This document shows, piece by piece, positions 17,413 through 21,778 of a DNA stretch of 21,778 nt. Position numbers and translations under genes: made by a program. The DNA comes from Phoronis australis. Lineage: Eukaryota > Phoronida > Phoronidae. The notes beneath the pieces were generated by a model that saw only the letters and a program-made list of their open reading frames with translations, did no database searches and was not told where the DNA came from. Within the stretch, counting starts at the first letter, position 1. Each line of letters begins with the position of its first letter. The DNA is taken from the NCBI GenBank assembly GCA_002633005.1, contig NMRA01001211.1, forward strand, positions 15,199-36,976. The letters are read 5' to 3'.

Positions 17413-17813
17413 TAACCCTGGGAAAAGGCGACCTGAAAGTTGAAACGAGAAAGTGCATCAGCGATGATGTTAGTGTAGCCGGGGATATGTTCTGCCCGAA
17501 AATGAATATTAAAGCTAAGAGCGGAGATGACCAGACGACGAACAAGAGACATAATGGGGGTGTGGCGGGAGGAGGTCTTGTTGATAATGTCAACGACAGC
17601 ACGGTTGTCGCACAGGAAGAGGATCTTGTGGTTGGCGAGCTTTGAACCCCTCATCTCGAGCGCTATGACAATCGGAAGGAGTTCCTTGAAGGTGATGTGA
17701 TGGCGTTGCAGGTGCTCGGGCCACGGGCAGGCAAACCAGGAAGGTCCCAATGTCGCAGCAAAACCCCCGTTGGAGCAAGCAGCATCAGAGTACAGTTTAA
17801 TGGTGTTTGCTTT
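17361..17813 (-). CDS. RNase H domain of the Ngaro-like polyprotein (partial)
   Basis: The frame runs from about 17813 to a stop at 17361 with no proper start, so it is the C-terminal end of a longer reverse transcriptase-RNase H polyprotein. All four acidic positions of the fold are visible: LYSDAAC (Asp 17786-17784), ITFKELLP (Glu 17684-17682), LFLCDNRAVVD (Asp 17609-17607) and NIIADALSR (Asp 17459-17457). HIPGYTN before the last Asp is typical of DIRS/Ngaro and Ty3-like RNase H. The domain would remove the RNA strand during reverse transcription. Upstream, an in-frame TGA and unrelated sequence show that the element was cut off exactly at the first RNase H strand. Confidence 0.8.
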   Translation of the reverse strand, partial: KANTIKLYSDAACSNGGFAATLGPSWFACPWPEHLQRHHITFKELLPIVIALEMRGSKLANHKILFLCDNRAVVDIINKTSSRHTPIMSLVRRLVISALSFNIHFRAEHIPGYTNIIADALSRFNFQVAFSQGYWLSPHPTPIPPHLLTE

Positions 17814-18235
17814 TCACACTGAATTTCAACTAAATCGAGAAAATGAGCAAAATTCGCACGTGTCTGCGTCCAGCAGGAAAATGCTTACAGTCTAATGTTA
17901 GGAAGGCATGGCTTCCTACTGTTGAGGATTTTTGTAGTTATTTGTGTTTTGGTTCACCGTGGTTCCAGGTTTCACAGAAATGGCTTTATTCCCTTTGTCG
18001 ACCAAAACACTGAAAGCACGAAATAAACTCTAAAAATCGTTGTTTCCTTTTCCGCGATAGCAATCGGTTTCAGAATCTACATGTTTTGCCTTTTCACTTG
18101 CTGGCATCCTGAATTATACGTTTGAGGATGTAAATCAATTTTATCATGGTGTGAAACTGGAGATATCGTTTGTGTCTTTGAGTAACTCGTTTCATTGTTT
18201 GCGTTATCGTTAGTAAAAAGGAAATATTCCTTTGA

Positions 18236-18348
18236 TATGCGTATATATGTATATATCTATGTATGTATGTATGTGCATGTATGTATGTATGTATGTATGC
18301 TGTATGTATGTATGCAAGTATGCATACATGTACATGTGCATACGTATG
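18236..18348 (+). repeat. TATG/TGCA microsatellite
   Basis: An imperfect (ATGT)n run has TATATA at its left edge and a mixed GTATGCATACATGTACATGTGC stretch at its right edge. The right part is nearly self-complementary. Open frames across it (18094-18405 minus, 18195-18452 plus) are Tyr/His/Ile repeats and not genes. Confidence 0.9.
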
Positions 18349-19860
18349 CCGGTGTTCCCTGCGAGGCGTTGGTTTTTCGCATACTGAGTAACAACGCTTT
18401 AGCATATTTCAATATTAAATTCATAACCAACGTAAAAAAGACAACAATGTAAAAACTATATAAAAATTCATATTGTCATTTTCCAGAACAACACAGCATT
18501 CAACATTTTCATTGCTGTTCACAGCTTATGCCATACGGAGTCCAGTGTACGGAAGCGTTTAGACAGCTTCGTATCAACGATTCTATTTGAAAGTTATTAA
18601 TCAGACAACTAAGGCGTGTCGTGACGCTTTATCCAACCGTCTTTTCACAATGACTTTATTGACCCATACGTAGGGTTTCACGACGACTCCATGCACGCTG
18701 CATCCGCTTACTCGTTACCGATATCCAACGGCACAATTCAGTCATCCCTGATCCGTTCACTGGAAGATACCTGGAACTGAAAGCAACCAAGAATTGTGAA
18801 ATATGTGATGAGACAAAAACAGTGTTTGCCGACGGGAATTACGGCAAAATATGACAGAGCATACTAAAACTGTTACTGCAGCTATAACAATGTCAGATTA
18901 ATGTTTCCGCAGGCCCTAAGCTATAAGCAGTTTAGGGGGTCGTGGCATCATTTAATTGCCCCTTCATTGTCAATTACAAAANTTTCAAACCGGACGCTAC
19001 AATTTTCAAACCCGATCACCACTATTTTGAAGCTTCGCCCCCGTCGCCAGAATTTACGACGTGGCCACATGGTCGCCAGGAAATGTTTGGCCTTCCCGGT
19101 TTCGACAATTTCCACCTGATCCTCGGTCGCCATAATTCATTGTTCATGTTAAACAAGGAAGTATCCTTATGGTTACGAGGCCAACACTTTGGATTGTAGT
19201 TTAGTTAGCTTCAGGATAACCAAACACTAAGCTCCACAGAGGAAAATTTCTTTACAAACCTTTGCACAACCTCGTCTGCTTTCTGTGGTCTGTATACCAT
19301 GTTATACATTTCAGCGATGAGGTGAAAGCACGAAAAACATAACATTAACCATGAATACAGAGTAGCGTTCATGACAAGTCGATAGCACTACCTTAAAAAA
19401 GACCTACAAATTTCATGCTATTGGATGTTGGTTGTAAGCAGCCACTCTTATGTGAATTTGTACCTAAAATTCAACTTTGTTGAGAAAAACCAAAATAATA
19501 TTTTAATGGCCTGTGAGAAAAAGTTGTTATCACTTGAGGTATGTAGTCAACTTAGGTTTAAATAGAAAGAGTAGATGGACGACACAAGAAGCATTTATAA
19601 AAATGTGCTTCGACTATTGTACCAGCACCTTAGAAAATGTCTTTTTTCCAATATAGGCACCTGTGCCTCAGCGACATAAGGAGGATGTATTATTCCTAAA
19701 AAGGGAGCACTCTGTGTATGAATGTTATTGCCCTGCAAGCCATCGTGTCCAAAACTTATGGTCTATTAACATCAGCCTCTATGTACATTAGCACCACTTT
19801 TCATTCGGTAAAATTCTCCGGCCATCTTCAGGTGTTAAACCTTCATTAGGAAAACGGGAA

Positions 19861-19985
19861 TGGGTATTTGGTACACTCGTGGTTGACAACTGTTATGTTT
19901 TTTATGGTTGATGCCGATGTCTGAGCCTAGGACCGTTCAATTGTCAATCGAGTATTCTAATCACTAGGTTCGCATCCACCTGCCT
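19861..19985 (-). mobile_element. tRNA-derived SINE-like remnant
   Basis: Read on the minus strand, ACCTAGTGATTAGAATACTCG resembles a tRNA A-box region (consensus ..CTAGTGGTTAGAGCACTCG). About 30 bp later GGTCCTAGGCTCAGACATC resembles a decayed B box (GGTTCGAATCC). The spacing suits a tRNA-like head. The body that follows is unassigned. No tail or target duplication was found, so this is tentative. Confidence 0.35.
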
Positions 19986-20224
19986 TCCAGAAAAAATATA
20001 GTCCAAGTGCCCTCCATTATTGCACCAGATATCCGAGCTTGTAAGGCTGTGCAACTTGAATATGACCTCTAGAAATGACCGCTAGAAATGAAACGTCGTG
20101 TCAATGTAACTGAGCTAGATGTTGGTGTAAATAGACCAAGAGATATTGGTTGTGATGTTACTACATCACCACCTGAAAGCAGTTTTAGGACGTCTATACC
20201 AGACATGCATAAGTGATGGCTCAC

Positions 20225-20383
20225 CTGATACAACTGCCGCTTCAGCTCTTCAACCCGGTCTGCCGTCTGATTAACTTTGTTCTTGACAGCCTCTACCTCG
20301 GCAGATGCCTTGTTTCGCATCTTCTGAGACGAACAGTTGGTAGATAAGAGCAACCGGAGACGCTCGCGCTTGGCTTGCTCATT
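20225..20383 (-). CDS. Exon 5 of the coiled-coil gene
   Basis: The acceptor is CATCTCTTCATTGCAG and the donor is TATCAG/GTGAGC. The exon is 159 bp, exactly 53 codons, phase 0 at both ends. It starts NEQAKRERLRLLLS and ends RVEELKRQLYQ. It is the clearest coiled-coil exon of the gene. Confidence 0.75.
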
Positions 20384-21468
20384 CTGCAATGAAGAGATGC
20401 ATTGTAGTACAATTCCTTTGAAACAGAATTATTGACAGTCAGTTTCAACGCCACTCTTTTAAAGCTAAGGCTAAAATCACCTTCATAATGTCATTCTTGT
20501 CACACCAAGGTAACTCTCAGCACAATCGCCAAAAAGAGACAAAACGAATGGGGACAAGTTTTAACTTGTCCCCATTCGTTTTAAAAATGTTGCACATTGT
20601 GAGTAAGATCTCGGTAGACGGTGCAGCATCGGAGTTTTTAGTCAAAGTTGACCAGTTCCGTTCGTTCTCTCATGGACTGTTTCGCAAGACTTGGAGATGG
20701 ACTCGTATATTTTAAGGACGAGTTTTGTGGAACAGGACTCTAAAGAAATGAAAATATGAGGACAGCTGCCAAGTATATACCTCACCTTTTTCAAGTTTGA
20801 CAGTTCTTCAGCAGTAGCTCCTAGTTTTTTCTCAACCTTCACTGTATGCCCGACGACGCTGTAAAATGAAGCCGACAATCTATTAGGCAGTCTAAAACCA
20901 AGTGTTGTTTTCGTAAGGAATATCACTTTGAAATCAATTATTGTTTCACACAGTGAGAATCAATGGAAATCGACTTCCACAATAATCGACACTTACAAGA
21001 CTTTGTGGCATGTATTGACCTGTCTATTAACTTCATGTCACGTTCGACTTCTCCCAGGTCGGCTCTGAGATGTTTACGACGTTCGTCCAGTTCTATCAGA
21101 AAGTCATTGACATCCTTAGCTACGTCAGAGTTCGTAGGAAAACCTGCAATGGTCAAAACAAAACAGCAAGAATGAATTTCTTGCGCCACGCCACTCTTGC
21201 ATATTGTTATCTTTTCGTTACGCTTATGTAATTTTACCTTGTGCAAGTTCGATGAAAAGCGTCAAAAAATATGAGCTGATAGGAATGTGGTGGATCACGC
21301 TTTTTGATGTAAGTAGGAGGCCTGATCACTACAAGCTAGGTCTTAAACGAGTGCCCACAGATGTGTCCTACCGGCCTTCAAACGAGTAATTGACATAACA
21401 TTGTGCCAAATACTAACATTTTGATCAGTGACATGAAATCACCACGGCAGAGCTTACCAATCAATCAT
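20225..21468 (-). CDS. Putative secreted coiled-coil protein, 5' five exons (gene incomplete)
   Basis: Five exons were assembled by eye: 21468-21458, 21275-21238, 21143-21020, 20858-20786 and 20383-20225. All four introns are GT/AG and the phases chain correctly (2, 1, 2, 0), giving 135 residues with no stop. The N-terminus, MIDCSYFLTLFIELAQ, is a probable signal peptide. The rest is charged and helical with heptad-like spacing, for example VNDFLIELDERRKHLRADL in exon 3 and VKNKVNQTADRVEELKRQL in exon 5. It contains one possible N-glycosylation site (NCS) and one Cys after the signal. Such an N-terminal coiled coil often precedes a C1q, fibrinogen or other lectin-like domain in invertebrate proteins, but no such domain was found here, so this remains a guess. 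Exon 5 ends in phase 0 with GTGAGC; the following exon was not identified. The gene runs towards the retrotransposon. Confidence 0.6.
20541..20582. repeat. Perfect 20-bp inverted repeat with a 2-nt loop
   Basis: AAAACGAATGGGGACAAGTT (20541-20560) is followed by TT and then its exact reverse complement (20563-20582). It lies in the intron between exons 4 and 5 of the coiled-coil gene. It could extrude a cruciform or fold as a tight RNA hairpin in the primary transcript. The loop is too short for a usual microRNA precursor. Confidence 0.9.
20786..20858 (-). CDS. Exon 4 of the coiled-coil gene
   Basis: The acceptor is CGGCTTCATTTTACAG and the donor is the near-consensus AAAAAG/GTGAGG. The 73-bp exon encodes VVGHTVKVEKKLGATAEEL and SNLKK. 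The first base completes a Ser codon from exon 3. Confidence 0.7.
21020..21143 (-). CDS. Exon 3 of the coiled-coil gene
   Basis: The acceptor is TTTTGACCATTGCAG and the donor is AGACAG/GTCAAT. The 124-bp exon encodes FPTNS then a helical stretch rich in Asp, Glu, Arg, Lys and Leu (DVNDFLIELDERRKHL, then EVERDMKLID). It begins in phase 1 and ends in phase 2. Confidence 0.65.
21238..21275 (-). CDS. Exon 2 of the coiled-coil gene (signal-peptide core)
   Basis: This 38-bp exon lies between the acceptor CCACATTCCTATCAG and the donor CAAG/GTAAAA. It encodes SYFLTLFIELAQ and leaves one base of a Gly codon completed by exon 3. No in-frame ATG exists upstream before a stop, which is why a separate first exon is needed. 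Confidence 0.55.
21458..21468 (-). CDS. Exon 1 of the coiled-coil gene (11 coding bases)
   Basis: The coding part is ATG ATT GAT TG followed by a strong donor, GTAAGC. It ends in phase 2, and the split codon is completed by the C at 21275 to give Cys. Immediately upstream, ATGAAATGA (21473-21465) is a two-codon upstream frame whose stop overlaps the proposed start codon. No TATA box is seen within 150 bp upstream. Confidence 0.45.
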
Positions 21469-21696
21469 TTCATTAGGAATTGAACTTATTGTGGTAAGAA
21501 AGTTGATTCACCGTATTGTTTGGGACTGGCTATTCGCCACGTTTACCCTCTTGAGTGTAAAACAAAGTCTACTGACAAGCAAGTTGTGTTCAGTAATACG
21601 TTAAGTAAATACCCGTAAATAAAATTACCGTAAATAAGTATTTTTCTGTCAAAAAAATTGTTTTCGTCAGTACTGAAACTCATGAAAACTTTTTGG

Positions 21697-21708
21697 AAGA
21701 GAGAGGGG

Positions 21709-21774
<66 letters not shown>

Positions 21775-21778
21775 GGAG
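21697..21778 (+). repeat. (GA)n microsatellite at the window end
   Basis: A nearly pure GA tract with occasional GGGA or GGA interruptions runs to the last base. It may mark where the assembly broke. Confidence 0.95.

Larger units (their letters stand above)
15389..17813 (-). mobile_element. Ngaro-like (DIRS order) tyrosine-recombinase retrotransposon, 5'-truncated
   Basis: In element direction (high to low coordinates) it holds the end of an RNase H domain, a tyrosine recombinase, a repeat copy (16089-15945), a 411-bp spacer and a second repeat copy (15533-15389). This is the 3' half of the A1-ORFs-B1-A2-B2 structure known for Ngaro and PAT elements. The recombinase follows RNase H directly, with no methyltransferase domain between them, which favours Ngaro over DIRS1. 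The reverse transcriptase, gag and the 5' A1 repeat are missing. Similarity stops abruptly at about 17813, where an in-frame TGA (17816-17814) precedes the first RNase H strand. No target-site duplication is expected for this class. Confidence 0.75.
17814..20224. other. Non-coding interval between the retrotransposon and the coiled-coil gene
   Basis: Further exons of the minus-strand coiled-coil gene should lie here, but none was convincing. A phase-0 open stretch at about 20083-19980 (after TTTCATTTCTAG, before CAG/GTGGAT) runs into the SINE-like segment and was not accepted. The moderately GC-rich patch at 18940-19200 contains the undetermined base at 18982 and open frames on both strands with no recognised domain. 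Confidence 0.35.

Noticed and set aside
16400-17645. Plus-strand frames opposite the recombinase and RNase H (16400-16594, 16537-16737, 16764-17030, 17289-17645).
   Set aside because: They are antisense to a domain-supported minus-strand coding region.
18094-18452. Tyr/His/Ile-rich frames on both strands.
   Set aside because: Translation of the TATG microsatellite.
18942-19199. 85-codon plus-strand frame and its antisense frame, including the undetermined base.
   Set aside because: Open on both strands with no domain or splice evidence. It may be a repeat, but no second copy is visible here.
19980-20083. Candidate sixth exon of the coiled-coil gene (phase 0, after TTTCATTTCTAG).
   Set aside because: The encoded peptide is not coiled-coil-like and the proposed donor falls at the edge of the SINE-like segment, so it is more likely repeat sequence.
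20488-20715. 75-codon plus-strand frame in the coiled-coil gene region.
   Set aside because: It runs through the perfect palindrome and an intron of the minus-strand gene, with no support of its own.

Overview
The window looks like AT-rich nuclear DNA of a non-vertebrate animal, probably marine. The signs are small phase-matched exons with GT/AG splice sites, mucin-like membrane proteins, a Ngaro/DIRS-type tyrosine-recombinase retrotransposon, Penelope-like fragments and many degenerate minisatellites. The species cannot be named from this sequence. There is one undetermined base (18982), and the window ends in a (GA)n tract, so it is draft assembly. No rRNA or intact tRNA gene, CRISPR array or prokaryotic operon was seen.

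Layout. 1-1430 is repeats: short tandem duplications, a ~20-bp minisatellite, (CGTC)n with an 11-bp repeat, and a diverged ~150-bp array. 1431-4369 is non-coding apart from two more patches of the 20-bp minisatellite. 4370-5151 and 6589-7268 (both minus) are two related exons, each encoding a Thr/Ser-rich mucin-like ectodomain, one transmembrane helix and a short basic tail. The lower-coordinate one has an in-frame TGA. 7269-15073 is mostly non-coding, with two head-to-head Penelope-like endonuclease fragments (10109-10818), one carrying a degenerate hammerhead-ribozyme-like segment. At 15074-15110 (minus) is a small signal-peptide exon with a TATA box upstream. It ends in phase 1 and matches both mucin exons. 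Joined to the 6589-7268 exon it gives a good secretory signal and a 238-residue type I membrane mucin.

15389-17813 (minus) is a 5'-truncated Ngaro-like retrotransposon: an RNase H end with all four acidic residues, a frameshifted tyrosine recombinase with R/H-x-x-R/Y present, and two 145-bp repeats in the position of the family's split direct repeats. Its 3' end lies about 95 bp upstream of the mucin TATA box. 17814-20224 is non-coding, with a TATG microsatellite and a tRNA-SINE-like stretch. 20225-21468 (minus) is the 5' part of a split gene: five phase-consistent exons encoding a putative secreted coiled-coil protein (135 residues seen; later exons not found).

The recognisable host genes are all on the minus strand and all encode probable secreted or cell-surface proteins. 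The splice models were built by eye, and no transcript or database evidence was available.
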